From Rhodospirillaceae bacterium (lineage in GTDB: Bacteria; Pseudomonadota; Alphaproteobacteria; Rhodospirillales; Rhodospirillaceae): 64,000 nt of DNA. The notes beneath the pieces were generated by a model, which had not been told where the DNA came from, ran no database searches, and saw only the letters and a list, made by a program, of their open reading frames with translations. How positions within the stretch are numbered: the first letter of the stretch is position 1; every line of letters begins with the position of its first letter. Of the stretch, positions 1-10,029 are shown piece after piece. Location of the stretch: contig CANJSF010000002.1 in NCBI GenBank assembly GCA_947476925.1, positions 62,001 to 126,000 of the forward strand, written 5' to 3'. The translations under genes were made by a program, and so were the position numbers.

Positions 1-246
1 ATCGTCGGCCATGCCCAATGGCGCAGGAACAGCAATACGGTGCGCTCCGGTGGTCACATCGACGCGGTGAACGCTCGATCCCATAATATCACCCGCATAT
101 AGATATCCATCGGGACCAAATGCCAAACCATGCACGCCATGAAACGGCCCTGCCGGCACCAAGACGCGCGCTTGATATCCGGCCTCGGCCGTGGCTGAAG
201 CGCATAGCGTCTGACACATCAGCGCCAGAATTTTAATCTGCTTCAT
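1..246 (-). CDS. Secreted beta-propeller (SMP-30/NHL-like) protein, partial
   Basis: Only the first 82 codons are present; the gene runs off the left edge. The start ATG at 246-244 is followed by a hydrophobic stretch (KILALMCQTLCASATAEA) that looks like a signal peptide. The mature part has propeller-type repeats such as HGVHGLAFGPDGYLYAGD and HRVDVTTGA. These closely match the start of the upstream gene (251-1897), so the two are tandem paralogues four bases apart and probably co-transcribed. A gluconolactonase/SMP-30 or NHL-type sugar or lactone enzyme, or a binding protein, is possible. Substrate unknown. Confidence 0.7.
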   Translation of the reverse strand, partial: MKQIKILALMCQTLCASATAEAGYQARVLVPAGPFHGVHGLAFGPDGYLYAGDIMGSSVHRVDVTTGAHRIAVPAPLGMADD

Positions 247-250
247 TTTA

Positions 251-1897
251 CTACGGGGAGGTTGGGGTGAATTTGAGCACCGTGTTATCGCCATCACAGG
301 TGATGTAAATCGCGCCGCGTTCATCGGCAGCAACACCTGTCGGCAAGTATACCGGTGCGGGCGCCCGCGTGAACACTGCACCAACGGCTAAATTGTCGGC
401 CACCACCACGCGGGAGGCTTTGGTTGCCTCGACCACGCTCAGTCGGCGGGCACCCACCTCAGCCACCGCAATTTTCCCGCCCGGTAGCAGGGCCAAGCCT
501 TCGGGCTGGGATAAGCCTTCAACCAAAACATCCTTCGACTGAGTAGCAATCTCGATACGGCTAATGGTGCCGCTGGCCGCTTCGCTCACATAAAGGTGCC
601 CGGTTTGATCAAGCGCCAACCCCACCGGGCCTTGCAGCCCTGATGCAACAACTTTGCGATCAGGCGTGGCGCCGGGCATCAGTTGCAGAATCTCGCCACT
701 GCCGTAGTCGGCAACGAAAATATCGCCGCTGTCATTTGCTGCCACACCCATAGGAACATTAAACCCACTCAAGGCTTTCGAGACGCGGCCGGATGCGCGG
801 TCAATGACAGTCACACTCGGGCGGCGCACATAACTGAGAATGATGTGTTTGGCAGTTACGGCCACGGCCGTTGAGGCATTAGCTGCTAAGTCAAACGGCA
901 GCAATTCGACGTCGCCTGTTTGCAGGTCAGCGTAACGGTAACCATAAGCATCACTGACAATCAGTGCTGGCTTGCCGTCGCGCTGCATCAGGGCCAAACC
1001 GCCCGGGGCTGAAAGTTTGCCTTGCACGATGGGCGTCTGCTTGCCCGTGGCGGGATGCACCGCAATGATGCTGTTGTCTGTGGGGCGCGACACATAAATT
1101 GTGTCATCGGGCCCTATAGCCAAATTATCTAACGGCGGTGGCACAGTCGTGATGCGTTGGGTTTCGCCGCTTTCGGCATTCACATGGCTCACGCGCCCCG
1201 TCGTCCAATCGAGCGTGACCAGCCCGCCGTGCGAATCGCGTTTGACGCTGACTGGCTGACCCAAGCCATCTGCAACGATGCGCAAGTTCCCCGTCGCCAA
1301 ATCAATTCGACCCACCGCACCCTTATCGGCAAGGGGCACGTATAGCCCGGCTTTTTCGCCACGAAGACCATCGTCAACGAAGGCATTAATGCCGCCCATA
1401 TCACTGGCAACTGTGCGCGGCGGCTTCTTGCCCGTGATGTCGATCTCAATCAGCGTGTCGGGCTTGGCGATCTGCCCGGTGAACAGTCTACCCTCGCTGG
1501 TAAAATTCACTGGGTTGATCATGGGCAAGCTTTTTGCAATTACGTCTATCGTCCCATTCGGGCGCTTTGCGCGCAGCTCGCCTGACAAAATTGCTGTCCA
1601 TACAAGCGTTCCATCGGGGCCCATTGCGACGTCGTCAGATTCGCCGACCATTCCCGCCACAACCTCGTCGACCGCGCCCGTTTTCACGTCGACGCGATAC
1701 ACACCTGGCCCAATCACGCTTCCAGCATAAAGTTTGCCATCTTTGCCAAAATTCAGGCCCGAAATACCGTGCGGCGTTATACCCGGCGCTGCGCCCGAAA
1801 TGCCCGAAACCACAATGCTTTTCTCGTACCCGCCGGCCCACGCGGCTGAGGCCATAACCGCAAAACCAAGAGCGCACCCGATTGATCTCAGTTTCAT
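251..1897 (-). CDS. Secreted multi-blade beta-propeller protein (NHL/SMP-30-like)
   Basis: 548 residues from the ATG at 1897, chosen because a GGGAG ribosome site lies just upstream and a signal peptide (cleavage after AWA, near residue 21) follows at once. An in-frame ATG 17 codons further up lacks these. The protein has repeated blades of the form GLALDQTGHLYVSE, GVAANDSGDIFVAD and GVAADERGAIYITCDG, typical of six-bladed NHL or SMP-30/gluconolactonase folds; the length suggests two propellers. It is likely periplasmic. The paralogue at 1-246 follows directly. Function within the superfamily (lactonase, Vgb-like lyase or binding) cannot be set from sequence. Confidence 0.75.
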   Translation of the reverse strand: MKLRSIGCALGFAVMASAAWAGGYEKSIVVSGISGAAPGITPHGISGLNFGKDGKLYAGSVIGPGVYRVDVKTGAVDEVVAGMVGESDDVAMGPDGTLVWTAILSGELRAKRPNGTIDVIAKSLPMINPVNFTSEGRLFTGQIAKPDTLIEIDITGKKPPRTVASDMGGINAFVDDGLRGEKAGLYVPLADKGAVGRIDLATGNLRIVADGLGQPVSVKRDSHGGLVTLDWTTGRVSHVNAESGETQRITTVPPPLDNLAIGPDDTIYVSRPTDNSIIAVHPATGKQTPIVQGKLSAPGGLALMQRDGKPALIVSDAYGYRYADLQTGDVELLPFDLAANASTAVAVTAKHIILSYVRRPSVTVIDRASGRVSKALSGFNVPMGVAANDSGDIFVADYGSGEILQLMPGATPDRKVVASGLQGPVGLALDQTGHLYVSEAASGTISRIEIATQSKDVLVEGLSQPEGLALLPGGKIAVAEVGARRLSVVEATKASRVVVADNLAVGAVFTRAPAPVYLPTGVAADERGAIYITCDGDNTVLKFTPTSP

Positions 1898-1968
1898 GGC
1901 CGCTCCCTTGCACATGCACGGTCTGCTGATTAGGTTATCACGAGGCATAATTTAATAGGACAATCCGT

Positions 1969-2271
1969 ATGATGTTGTTGGTTCCCGTCGTCAATGTCAT
2001 CGACATATTGCTTGGCCTTTATTGGTGGGTCATCATTGTTTCGGTGATCATGAGCTGGCTGGTGCAGTTCAACGTCATCAATACTCAAAATCGATTTGTT
2101 TACATGATCGGCAGCGCTGTCAACCAAATGACCGAACCGCTCCTGCGCATCATTCGCCGCTATGTGCCGATTTTTGGCGGTGTTGATTTCTCGCCGTTGC
2201 TGCTGTTGCTGGGCCTGTATCTCGTGCGCGATTATTTGGGTATATTTCGTGGCTGGTTGTTGGCCGGTTAG
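1969..2271 (+). CDS. YggT family inner-membrane protein
   Basis: 100 residues with two hydrophobic segments (about residues 5-27 and 65-95) separated by a loop containing FVYMIGSAVNQMTEPLLRII, which matches the YggT family pattern of a TEP-L-R-R stretch before the second membrane span. YggT proteins are small membrane proteins linked to osmotic tolerance and, in some bacteria, cell division; the biochemical role is unsettled. An AGGA motif lies eight bases before the ATG. It is followed at 23 bp by the DUF167 gene, the usual yggT-yggU order, and then folD, which suggests one operon. Divergent from the beta-propeller pair. Confidence 0.85.
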   Translation: MMLLVPVVNVIDILLGLYWWVIIVSVIMSWLVQFNVINTQNRFVYMIGSAVNQMTEPLLRIIRRYVPIFGGVDFSPLLLLLGLYLVRDYLGIFRGWLLAG

Positions 2272-2294
2272 GCCGGCGCGTCGGTCCAAGCCTC

Positions 2295-2603
2295 GTGAAA
2301 TTTTATCGCTCCGCGCCCGATGGGTTGACATTGACGTTGCGAGTTGCCCCTAAGGCTTCGCGAGATGGAATCGTGGGCACAATGGATTTGCCCGACGGTC
2401 AGGCGCTTAAAATATCTGTTAGCGCAGTGCCTGATCGGGGCAAAGCAAATCTGGCTGTGTGTGCGCTGCTTGCGCGCGAGTTCCATGTTTCAAAAACTGA
2501 TGTTTGCGTGGTCGCGGGCGAGACTGACCGTCGTAAAATCGTGCATATCTCCGGTCCAACTCCGGATTTGCTGGCCGTTGCGCAAAAATGGAGTACGCCA
2601 TGA
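2295..2603 (+). CDS. DUF167 (YggU family) protein
   Basis: 102 residues from a GTG start. It has the YggU/DUF167 signature: an N-terminal strand [16 protein letters not shown], a central [26 protein letters not shown] and a C-terminal [16 protein letters not shown]. The family is a small alpha/beta fold of unknown function widespread in bacteria and often beside yggT, as here. Its TGA stop overlaps the folD ATG (ATGA at 2600-2603), so the two are probably translationally coupled. The GTG is the only sensible start close to the first conserved strand. Confidence 0.85.
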   Translation: MKFYRSAPDGLTLTLRVAPKASRDGIVGTMDLPDGQALKISVSAVPDRGKANLAVCALLAREFHVSKTDVCVVAGETDRRKIVHISGPTPDLLAVAQKWSTP

Positions 2604-3508
2604 GTTTAGCGACAATCATCGATGGCAAAGAAGCCTCAGCGCGCCTCAAGTCGGCCATCTCCGCGTCAGTTGCGGCGCTGAAGGCAAAACACAACATTGT
2701 GCCGGGCCTGGCCACCGTATTGGTGGGCGAAGACCCCGCCAGCCAAGTTTACGTGCGGAGCAAACAAAAAACCGCAACAGCGGCGGGTATGAACTCGTTT
2801 CAACACGATTTGCCAGCCAGCACATCGCAGGCGGATTTACTGGCGCTGGTGCGCAAGCTCAATGCCGACCCAGCTGTGAACGGCATTTTGGTGCAGTTGC
2901 CGTTGCCCAAGCAAATCGATCAGTTCGCGATCATTACCGCTATTGATCCGGCCAAGGATGTCGATGGTTTGCACCCCCAAAGTGCGGGCCGATTGCTTGC
3001 CGGTGGCGACTCGCTGGTGTCGTGCACGCCCATGGGCTGCTTGATGTTGATTGCCGACGTCGCCCCCAACATCGCGGGCAAAAATGCCGTGGTGCTGGGC
3101 CGCTCGATTTTGGTCGGCAAGCCCGTGTCGCTGTTGCTGCTGAACGAAAACTGCACTGTCACGATGGCGCATTCTAAAACGCAAGATTTGCCGAGCCTGT
3201 GCCGCACGGCTGATATTTTAGTGGCCGCCGTGGGCAGGCCCGAGATGGTCAAGGGTGACTGGGTAAAGCCAGGCGCAATCGTGATTGATGTGGGTATCAA
3301 CCGCATTCCCACGCCGGACGGCAAAGGCAGGCTCGTAGGGGATGTCGACTACGCAGCGGCGTCAAAAATTGCTGGGGCTATCACACCTGTTCCAGGTGGC
3401 GTCGGTCCCATGACGATTGCTTGCCTGATGCTCAACACACTCAAAGCGGCGTGCCAACAACACGGTGTTACGGATGTTGTCGTGCCAACGCGGCTACCTT
3501 CGCGCTAG
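2600..3508 (+). CDS. folD: Bifunctional methylene-THF dehydrogenase / methenyl-THF cyclohydrolase
   Basis: 302 residues. FolD interconverts 5,10-methylene-, 5,10-methenyl- and 10-formyl-tetrahydrofolate in the cytosol, using NADP. Catalytic Tyr51 and Lys55 occur in YVRSK; the substrate region reads [11 protein letters not shown], the NADP site [11 protein letters not shown], and the C-terminal signature [15 protein letters not shown] is intact. I start at the ATG at 2600, preceded by GGAG and overlapping the DUF167 stop, rather than at the in-frame ATG four codons upstream. The stop TAG overlaps the stop of the convergent FkbM gene in the shared word CTAG at 3505-3508. Confidence 0.97.
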   Translation: MSLATIIDGKEASARLKSAISASVAALKAKHNIVPGLATVLVGEDPASQVYVRSKQKTATAAGMNSFQHDLPASTSQADLLALVRKLNADPAVNGILVQLPLPKQIDQFAIITAIDPAKDVDGLHPQSAGRLLAGGDSLVSCTPMGCLMLIADVAPNIAGKNAVVLGRSILVGKPVSLLLLNENCTVTMAHSKTQDLPSLCRTADILVAAVGRPEMVKGDWVKPGAIVIDVGINRIPTPDGKGRLVGDVDYAAASKIAGAITPVPGGVGPMTIACLMLNTLKAACQQHGVTDVVVPTRLPSR

Positions 3509-4362
3509 GCAAAACCTTCACGCTGAAGCCGTTGAACATAACGGCCATAGTCAACGGCTTCGCCGGCCTCGGCCAGGCTCTTGATGATATACAGTGCGAC
3601 GTCCACAGAATCGTATAGCTCGTGCATCAAGGCGGCCAATAAAAGGCGGCGCTCAGGTGCCAAGTGGTGAAGCGTCAGGGGGTCGCGCATATACACCGCA
3701 TCAGCCCATAGCATTTGATTGATACCGCCAGGTTTTCCCGGCGGGCTCGCAAGGGGTGCCATGAAGCGCTTGGCCAGCCCGGTGAAGGTATGAAACTGAA
3801 ACCCTTGCGCGCGCAAAAACACGTCGATATCGCCGAACAAGGGTTGGCCCACGTAGAGCGGCACGAACTCCACCTCGGTGTGGATCACTAAAGTTTGCGC
3901 TAATTTCAGTACGCCGCCTTTTAAGACGTCGAGCTCCGCACCTTGAACATCCAGTTTCAGAAAATCGATGCGTTCAATCTCGGCGATGTCATCAAGCCGC
4001 TTGGTTTCAACTGCGTGACGCGTTTGAACTTTCATATGGGGCGACACATCTGGAAACAGCGCGACTACTGAGTCATTGGGCGGATACAGCGATGATGTCA
4101 TGGGCGATGAATTCACATGAAAAGTCGCAGGCCGCCCATCGCCAACAAAATATGGAAACACTCTGTGCGGCGCGCCTAAGGCTTTTTCCAAACCTAAAAA
4201 CGCAGCTTGGTCGGGCTCGAAAGCGGTTAACTTTGCGCGGTTGGCAGTGATCAGCGGTAGATAAATTTCGTTGTGCCCTTCGATGGGCATGGCGCCCACA
4301 TCAACCACATGGACCTTTGGCAACTTCGGAAAAATGTCGAAAAAGCTAAAGGGCGCTTTCAT
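3505..4362 (-). CDS. FkbM family SAM-dependent methyltransferase
   Basis: 285 residues from the ATG at 4362; the longer upstream frame is out-of-frame overlap with the crotonase gene. [13 protein letters not shown] (residues 17-29) is the SAM-binding strand and glycine loop, and [17 protein letters not shown] is the FkbM family hallmark that follows it. The family O-methylates sugars or small molecules; many members act on surface polysaccharide. It starts 10 bp after the crotonase stop and is the last gene of an argG-crotonase-fkbM run. That context gives no obvious substrate. Confidence 0.85.
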   Translation of the reverse strand: MKAPFSFFDIFPKLPKVHVVDVGAMPIEGHNEIYLPLITANRAKLTAFEPDQAAFLGLEKALGAPHRVFPYFVGDGRPATFHVNSSPMTSSLYPPNDSVVALFPDVSPHMKVQTRHAVETKRLDDIAEIERIDFLKLDVQGAELDVLKGGVLKLAQTLVIHTEVEFVPLYVGQPLFGDIDVFLRAQGFQFHTFTGLAKRFMAPLASPPGKPGGINQMLWADAVYMRDPLTLHHLAPERRLLLAALMHELYDSVDVALYIIKSLAEAGEAVDYGRYVQRLQREGFA

Positions 4363-4372
4363 TGGCGCGCGA

Positions 4373-5140
4373 TCAACTGAACTTCGAGAAATCCGCTGGG
4401 CGTTTAGCAAAGAACGCCGCCACCGCCTCTTGTAACTCGGCCGATTGCAAACGCGCGCTAAACACTTTGGCCTCGGCTGCAATGACAGCTTTGATATGCG
4501 CCGCGTCGCCGCGCAACAGCGCTTTCGTTTCACGTAAAGCCGCTGGCGGCTTGGCCGCCAACATTGCTGCTTTCGTTTTGAGTGTGGTGGCAAGTTGATC
4601 AGCAGGCACGACAGCGCCAACCAAGCCGAATTTCAAGGCGCTCTCGGCGTCGAACGCCTCGCCGCTCATCAGCAGCTCTTGCGCTTTACGCACGCCTACA
4701 AAGCGCGGCAGCAATAAGCTCGATGCAAATTCCGGCACCAATGCCAAATTCACAAACGGCAACGCAAATTTCGCCGACGGCACAGCAATGGCTAAATCGC
4801 AATGCAACAGCAGTGTTGTTCCAATACCTACTGCCACACCATTCACGCCGGCGATAACGGGCTTGGTGAAGCTCGCCATTGCATCCATGAAGGCAAACAC
4901 GGGTGCGGTGGGGTCTTTGGGTGGGTTCTCAGCAAAATCTTTCAGGTCGTTGCCCGCGGTGAACGAATCACCCGAACCCGTGATAATCGCAACTTTGATC
5001 GAGGTGTTGCTGTCCGCGCCGCGCAAGACGTCGGCCATCGCCGAATACATTGCTGCCGTGATGGCGTTCTTTTTATCTGCGCGATTGAGCCTGATCGTCA
5101 GGATCGCGCCATCTTGCTCGGTTTGAATCAGGTCGGTCAT
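4373..5140 (-). CDS. Enoyl-CoA hydratase/isomerase (crotonase) family protein
   Basis: 255 residues, the usual crotonase length. The oxyanion-hole segments are [17 protein letters not shown] and [19 protein letters not shown]. The segment [18 protein letters not shown] carries the Pro-Glu typical of delta3,delta2-enoyl-CoA isomerases and relatives, whereas the IPGAGGTQ of true hydratases is absent. It therefore more likely isomerises or processes an acyl-CoA than hydrates crotonyl-CoA. Its ATG overlaps the argG stop (ATGA, 5137-5140), so it is translated from the argG mRNA, an unusual pairing. Confidence 0.85.
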   Translation of the reverse strand: MTDLIQTEQDGAILTIRLNRADKKNAITAAMYSAMADVLRGADSNTSIKVAIITGSGDSFTAGNDLKDFAENPPKDPTAPVFAFMDAMASFTKPVIAGVNGVAVGIGTTLLLHCDLAIAVPSAKFALPFVNLALVPEFASSLLLPRFVGVRKAQELLMSGEAFDAESALKFGLVGAVVPADQLATTLKTKAAMLAAKPPAALRETKALLRGDAAHIKAVIAAEAKVFSARLQSAELQEAVAAFFAKRPADFSKFS

Positions 5141-6369
5141 TTTCCCTGAGCCATCTTGCCCAATCTCAATCTCAAGGCATTCAGCTTAATAAAGCCCTCG
5201 GCGTCGTGCTGGTCGTACACAGAATCTTCTTCGAACGTGACGTAATCCATGCGGTAGAGCGAATTTGGTGATTTGCGCCCCACCACCGACGCTAGCCCTT
5301 TGAATAACTTGAGGCGCACAACACCATTAACCCGCAATTGGGTTTGGTCGATGGCCGCTTGCAGCATCTCGCGTTCTGGCGCGAACCAATAGCCCGTGTA
5401 CACCATCTTGGCGTAGCGCGGCATCAGTTCGTCTTTCAGGTGCATGGCTTCACGGTCAAGCGTGATGGACTCAATGCCCCGGTGTGCAGCGTGCAAAATG
5501 GTGCCGCCGGGTGTTTCGTAAACGCCACGACTTTTCATGCCGACGTAGCGATTTTCAACAAGGTCCAGCCGGCCCACGCCATGCTTGCCGCCCAATTGAT
5601 TGAGCTTGGTCAGCAATTTAGCGGGCGAGAGTTTTTCACCGTTCACTGCCACCGCGTCGCCTTTGGCGAATTCGATTTCAACATATTCGGGCGTATCAGG
5701 CGCTTTCTGTGGCGAGACAGTCAGGCGGAACATGTCTTCGTTGGCTTCCACCCATGGGTCTTCCAACGCTTTGCCTTCGTATGAGATGTGCAACAAGTTG
5801 GCGTCCATCGAATAGGGCGCTTCGCCGCGCTTATCGCGCGGAATGGGAATCTGGTGCTTCTCGGCGTACTCAATCATCTGCGTGCGCGAGGTCAAATCCC
5901 ACTCACGCCATGGTGCGATGATTTTAACTTCAGGTTTAAGCGCATAGGCCGTGAGCTCAAAGCGCACCTGGTCGTTCCCCTTGCCGGTCGCGCCGTGCGA
6001 AATCGCATCTGCCCCGGTTTCGTTGGCGATCTCGACTAATCTTTTTGCAATCAGCGGGCGGGCGATAGACGTGCCCAGCAAGTACACGCCCTCATATAGC
6101 GCGTTGGCGCGAAACATCGGGAACACGAAATCGCGAATGAACTCTTCTTTCAAATCTTCGATGTAGATTTGCTTAATGCCCATCAGCTCGGCTTTTTTGC
6201 GCGCCGGCTCCAACTCTTCGCCTTGGCCCAAATCGGCGGTGAAGGTCACGACCTCGCAGCCCTTCTCGACCTGCAGCCAGCGCAAGATAATCGAGGTGTC
6301 CAGCCCGCCGGAATAAGCCAGCACAACTTTTTTCGGGGTCTTTTTGGTGGGCGCCGCCATGGTCATCAT
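5137..6369 (-). CDS. argG: Argininosuccinate synthase
   Basis: 410 residues. It joins citrulline and aspartate using ATP in the penultimate step of arginine synthesis. The ATP pyrophosphatase loop [10 protein letters not shown] lies at residues 19-28, and [15 protein letters not shown] is the citrulline/aspartate-binding signature. Length matches the short alphaproteobacterial type I enzyme. Three in-frame ATGs (6369, 6366 and 6360) are possible; no ribosome site separates them, and the choice changes at most three residues. It is followed in an overlapping arrangement by a crotonase gene. Confidence 0.97.
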   Translation of the reverse strand: MMTMAAPTKKTPKKVVLAYSGGLDTSIILRWLQVEKGCEVVTFTADLGQGEELEPARKKAELMGIKQIYIEDLKEEFIRDFVFPMFRANALYEGVYLLGTSIARPLIAKRLVEIANETGADAISHGATGKGNDQVRFELTAYALKPEVKIIAPWREWDLTSRTQMIEYAEKHQIPIPRDKRGEAPYSMDANLLHISYEGKALEDPWVEANEDMFRLTVSPQKAPDTPEYVEIEFAKGDAVAVNGEKLSPAKLLTKLNQLGGKHGVGRLDLVENRYVGMKSRGVYETPGGTILHAAHRGIESITLDREAMHLKDELMPRYAKMVYTGYWFAPEREMLQAAIDQTQLRVNGVVRLKLFKGLASVVGRKSPNSLYRMDYVTFEEDSVYDQHDAEGFIKLNALRLRLGKMAQGK

Positions 6370-6459
6370 CTCGCGTCAAACGTTGTGGGGGAAATGCTTA
6401 AAAATCGCGCGCAGTATAGGCAGCAAGCCACGCGGGGCAAGAGTGCGCCGATGAAGATT

Positions 6460-7641
6460 TTAAGCTTCTAATCCCGCTTCTTTCTCTTGCCAGGCGCTCT
6501 CGGCGTTTTTGCGTTCGGTGGCTTCGCGCTCGCGCAGTTCTTTAGCCGACAGCCGCTCGCTGTCGGTGCGCAATTGACCGCAGGCGGCCAGAATATCGCG
6601 GCCACGGGGCGTGCGGATGGTGGCGGTATAGCCTGCCTTATAAAGCGTTTCTGAAAAATCACTCACGGTCTCGGGGTCGGAACATTCGTACAACGAGCCC
6701 GGCCACGGATTGAAAGGAATGAGGTTAAACTTGGCAGGAATGCCCGCCACCAGTTTTGTCAACGCGCGTGCGTGAGCAGGAGAATCATTGATGCCCTTCA
6801 GCATCACGTATTCAAACGTTATGCGTCGCGAGTTTTGCAAGCCCGGGTAATCGCGACACGCGGCCATCAACTCTTTCAGCGGGTACTTTTTGTTAATGGG
6901 CATAATCGCTGTGCGCGTATCGTCGTCGGGAGCATGCAATGAGATTGCCAAGTTCACGCCAAGCTCTGCGCCACACCTGCGGATTTCGGGAACGACGCCA
7001 GAGGTGGACAATGTAATGCGCCGCTTGCCCAGCGCGATGCCGTCATCGGCCATGACAATCTTCAGTGCCTTGGCGACGTTCTCGAAGTTATACAGCGGCT
7101 CGCCCATGCCCATCATCACAATGTTCGACAGCATGCGCCGTTCGTCGGTTGGCGTTGGCCATTCGCCGTAACTGTCGCGCGCGACCATAAACTGGCCGAC
7201 AATTTCGGCAGATGTCAGGTTGCGCACCAATCGCTGCGTGCCTGTGTTGCAAAAGCGGCATGTGAGTGTGCAGCCCACTTGACTGGAAATGCACACCGCG
7301 CCGCGGTCATCCTCGGGGATGAACACCGTCTCGGCCTTTTGGCCGTCGGCAAAGCTCATCAGCCATTTGCGGGTGCGGTCGGTGGAGGTTTGCTCGCGCG
7401 CCACATTGGGGCGGCCTACGACATAACGATCATCCAGCTTGCCGCGCAGCTCTTTGCCCAAGTCCGTCATTTCGGCAAATGTTTTGGCGCCGCGATGGTA
7501 CATCCAGTGCCACACCTGTTTGGCGCGGAACGGCTTTTCACCTAGGCTCGCCAACTCGGCAGCCAGCTCAGGGCGGCTTAATCCCACCAGCGGAGTGCGG
7601 GTGTCGGCAGATGCGGTCGTGGCGGCGTCTTTGGGGCTCAT
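6460..7641 (-). CDS. rlmN: 23S rRNA A2503 / tRNA A37 C2-methyltransferase RlmN
   Basis: 393 residues. Radical-SAM enzyme that methylates C2 of A2503 in 23S rRNA and of A37 in some tRNAs. The 4Fe-4S cysteines are C124, C128 and C131 (CTLTCRFC); the mechanistic pair are C117 and C354 (ILAACGQL), spaced as in the E. coli enzyme (C118/C355). [12 protein letters not shown] is the SAM-binding GGE-like motif. The C-terminus carries a charged tail of about 38 residues that is probably disordered. It lies 90 bp upstream of argG on the same strand. Confidence 0.96.
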   Translation of the reverse strand: MSPKDAATTASADTRTPLVGLSRPELAAELASLGEKPFRAKQVWHWMYHRGAKTFAEMTDLGKELRGKLDDRYVVGRPNVAREQTSTDRTRKWLMSFADGQKAETVFIPEDDRGAVCISSQVGCTLTCRFCNTGTQRLVRNLTSAEIVGQFMVARDSYGEWPTPTDERRMLSNIVMMGMGEPLYNFENVAKALKIVMADDGIALGKRRITLSTSGVVPEIRRCGAELGVNLAISLHAPDDDTRTAIMPINKKYPLKELMAACRDYPGLQNSRRITFEYVMLKGINDSPAHARALTKLVAGIPAKFNLIPFNPWPGSLYECSDPETVSDFSETLYKAGYTATIRTPRGRDILAACGQLRTDSERLSAKELREREATERKNAESAWQEKEAGLEA

Positions 7642-7837
7642 AATACGCCCCTCATACGCTTAAATAGCCTATTCTGACAAACGCCAAGGCAAGCGGTCGA
7701 CGAGGCTATCGGCTTGGGGGCGGCACAGGGACCACGTCTAAGCCATTGGCGTGGCATCGGTTCTTGTCACTTCGGGCGCTGGGCGATAAAACTGTGGGAT
7801 CCACACCGGGGGCTCGGCGGGGAGCAAAGGGATTTCA

Positions 7838-8725
7838 ATGTATAGACGTCTGGATGTGTTGCGCGGTCAGCTGCTACGGACAAGCGCAGTAGTTTTAGCC
7901 GCAGGCTTGCTGGCATCGTGCGCCGGATCGGGCAATGTCGAGGCGGTTCGCTCCATGCCCAACAAGGGTGCTGCCTTCCATAAAGCTTTGCAGAAAGATT
8001 ATTCCGATCTCGCTGCCTACGAGCGCGACCAGGCCGACTGGGTCGATACGGTGTTCTACACCGCGCGTGCCGAGCGTGCGGCCAGCGGACAAACATTTGG
8101 TCCGCAGGCCCTGAGCGAACGCCGCCTCCCGCAACCCGCCGTCCGCGACATCACCGAAGCCCGCTCACGGCTGATGGCCGTGCTCACCGACGATAATCGC
8201 AAAGCATTGCCGGCCCAGGCCTCGTTGGCTCAAACCGGGTTTGATTGCTGGATGGAACAGCAAGAGGAAAATTTCCAACCCAAAGACATCGAAGCTTGCA
8301 AGCGCACATTCAACACGGCCTTGGCGGCGTTGGAAAAAGCCGTGGTTGATCGCCCCGCTATGCCGCCGGCGCCTGTCGCTGAAGCTCCGTTGCCCAGCCA
8401 ATTCCAAGTGCTGTTTGATTTTAATAGCTCGGCCCTCACTGCTGAGGCGCGCAAGACGATGACCGACATTGGTGCCGCCTACAAAAAATATAACCCAGCC
8501 ACGGTCATGGTGGTTGGTCATACCGACACGTCCGGCGCGGGCGATGCCAACATCGCGCTGTCGCAAAAACGCGCCGAGACCGTCGCTAACGCGCTGACTA
8601 AAGAAGGCGTGGCGCAAAACAAAATGCGCATCGAGGCCTATGGCGAAGAACGCCCCGCCGTTAAGTCCGGCGACGGCGTCAAGGAGCAAAAAAACCGCCG
8701 CGTCGATGTGGTGTTTGAGAAATAG
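7838..8725 (+). CDS. OmpA-family outer-membrane lipoprotein
   Basis: 295 residues. The signal peptide ends in a lipobox LLASC with lipidated Cys28. A middle region of about 150 residues has no family I recognise. The C-terminal OmpA/Pal domain (about residues 188-295) contains FDFNSSALTAEA, VVGHTDTSGAGDANIALSQKRAE and EQKNRRVDVVFEK, the peptidoglycan-binding pattern. It probably tethers the outer membrane to the wall. It is longer than Pal and not in a tol locus, so it is not the classical Pal. AGGGA precedes the ATG. An intrinsic terminator follows. Confidence 0.85.
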   Translation: MYRRLDVLRGQLLRTSAVVLAAGLLASCAGSGNVEAVRSMPNKGAAFHKALQKDYSDLAAYERDQADWVDTVFYTARAERAASGQTFGPQALSERRLPQPAVRDITEARSRLMAVLTDDNRKALPAQASLAQTGFDCWMEQQEENFQPKDIEACKRTFNTALAALEKAVVDRPAMPPAPVAEAPLPSQFQVLFDFNSSALTAEARKTMTDIGAAYKKYNPATVMVVGHTDTSGAGDANIALSQKRAETVANALTKEGVAQNKMRIEAYGEERPAVKSGDGVKEQKNRRVDVVFEK

Positions 8726-8731
8726 CGGCGC

Positions 8732-8767
8732 CTGTTGTCCTCATGCGAGGGCGACAGCTTTATTTGT
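8732..8767 (+). terminator. Intrinsic terminator after the OmpA-type lipoprotein gene
   Basis: An 11-bp stem (8732-8742 with 8747-8757, two G-U pairs) closes an ATGC tetraloop and is followed by CTTTATTTG. It lies in the 34-bp gap before the convergent moeB/thiF stop. The tail is only moderately T-rich. Confidence 0.6.
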
Positions 8768-9548
8768 GATGACCCGATAGATCTTTAATTTTTGGATCAT
8801 CGCCACACAACGCGCACGCTGCGTCGCGGTTCACTTTCACAACGCGGGTCGTCGCGCCCAGCGCGTCATAAATCATCAGCCGTCCAGCCATGCCCTCGCC
8901 GATTCCTAAAATTTCCTTCAACACTTCCGTGGCCTGCAGTGTGCCCATAACGCCCGCGACCGCGCCCAATATGCCGGCCTCAGCGCACGTCGGGATTTGG
9001 CCTTCAGTGGGTTCTTCCGGGTGAAGGCAGCGATAACAAGGCCCGCCGGTGTGGGGCTTGTAGGTGGCTAACTGGCCGTCAAAGCGCAACACGGCAGCAC
9101 TGACCAGCGTTTTTTTGGAAAAGAAACAGGCATCGCTAATTAAAAATCGCGTGGCGAAATTATCGCTGCCGTCTGCGACAATATCATAGTCTGCCATCAC
9201 AGCTTCAATGTTCTGCGCTGTGAGGCGCTGGTTGTAAGCAACGATCTTGACATCGGGGTTGATGGCGCTGACGGCAGCTTGGGCGCTGTCAACTTTCGCC
9301 ATACCGATTCGCGCCGTGGTGTGCAGCACTTGGCGCTGCAAGTTCGACAAATCAACGCGGTCATGGTCGATGACGCCAATGGTGCCAACGCCGGCGGCGG
9401 CCAAGTACAAAATCAACGGCGAGCCCAAGCCGCCCGCGCCAACCACCAGCGCGCGCGCGTTTAGTAACTTTTCCTGGCCTACGCCACCCACTTCGGGCAG
9501 CAAAATGTGGCGGGCGTAGCGCTGAATCTGATTTTCGGTAAAGTCCAT
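8760..9548 (-). CDS. HesA/MoeB/ThiF family sulfur-carrier adenylyltransferase
   Basis: 262 residues from the ATG at 9548; the conserved N-terminus RYARHILLPEVGGVGQEKL follows directly. It adenylates the C-terminal Gly-Gly of MoaD or ThiS for sulfur transfer in molybdopterin or thiamine synthesis. The nucleotide loop is GAGGLGSP, the catalytic Cys sits in PTCAEAGILG, and two CxxC pairs (CYRC and CALC) bind structural zinc. There is no C-terminal rhodanese domain. MoeB and ThiF cannot be told apart here because no moa or thi genes are near. It begins 10 bp after the dut stop. Confidence 0.9.
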   Translation of the reverse strand: MDFTENQIQRYARHILLPEVGGVGQEKLLNARALVVGAGGLGSPLILYLAAAGVGTIGVIDHDRVDLSNLQRQVLHTTARIGMAKVDSAQAAVSAINPDVKIVAYNQRLTAQNIEAVMADYDIVADGSDNFATRFLISDACFFSKKTLVSAAVLRFDGQLATYKPHTGGPCYRCLHPEEPTEGQIPTCAEAGILGAVAGVMGTLQATEVLKEILGIGEGMAGRLMIYDALGATTRVVKVNRDAACALCGDDPKIKDLSGHHK

Positions 9549-9558
9549 CGGACTGCGA

Positions 9559-10014
9559 TTAACTTTTGCCCGTCGAACCAAAGCCGCCTGCTCCGCGCGC
9601 TGTCTCGGGCAGGGCGGCGGTTTCGGTCCAAGTAACCATGGCGTAAGTTGCAATCACCATCTGCGCGATGCGAAGCCCGCGTGTGACGGTAAAAGGCTCA
9701 GTCCCATGATTGATCAGAATCACACCCACCTCGCCGCGATAGTCGGCATCAATCGTGCCGGGCGAGTTTAAGACCGTAACGCCATTTTTTGCAGCGAGGC
9801 CCGAGCGCGGGCGCACTTGCGCCTCATAGCCAGGGGGCAACGCGATGGCATAGCCGGTGGGAATAATCGCGCGAGCGCCTGGCACCAAAACCACATCAGC
9901 CTTCACGGCGGCACACAAATCCATGCCGGCCGCTTGTGCGGTGGCATACTTAGGCATCGGCAAATCGTCAGCGCCGGGAAGTCGTTGAATGGCAATCGTT
10001 ACTGCGTGAGTCAT
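9559..10014 (-). CDS. dut: dUTP diphosphatase
   Basis: 151 residues, the trimeric dUTPase length. It hydrolyses dUTP to dUMP, keeping uracil out of DNA and feeding thymidylate synthesis. Motifs in order: [19 protein letters not shown], the uridine-binding [19 protein letters not shown] and the flexible C-terminal arm [10 protein letters not shown] that closes over the triphosphate. It lies between coaBC (15 bp upstream) and the ThiF-type gene on the same strand, the conserved alphaproteobacterial order. Confidence 0.96.
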   Translation of the reverse strand: MTHAVTIAIQRLPGADDLPMPKYATAQAAGMDLCAAVKADVVLVPGARAIIPTGYAIALPPGYEAQVRPRSGLAAKNGVTVLNSPGTIDADYRGEVGVILINHGTEPFTVTRGLRIAQMVIATYAMVTWTETAALPETARGAGGFGSTGKS

Positions 10015-10029
10015 GTGTTTTAAAATCAG

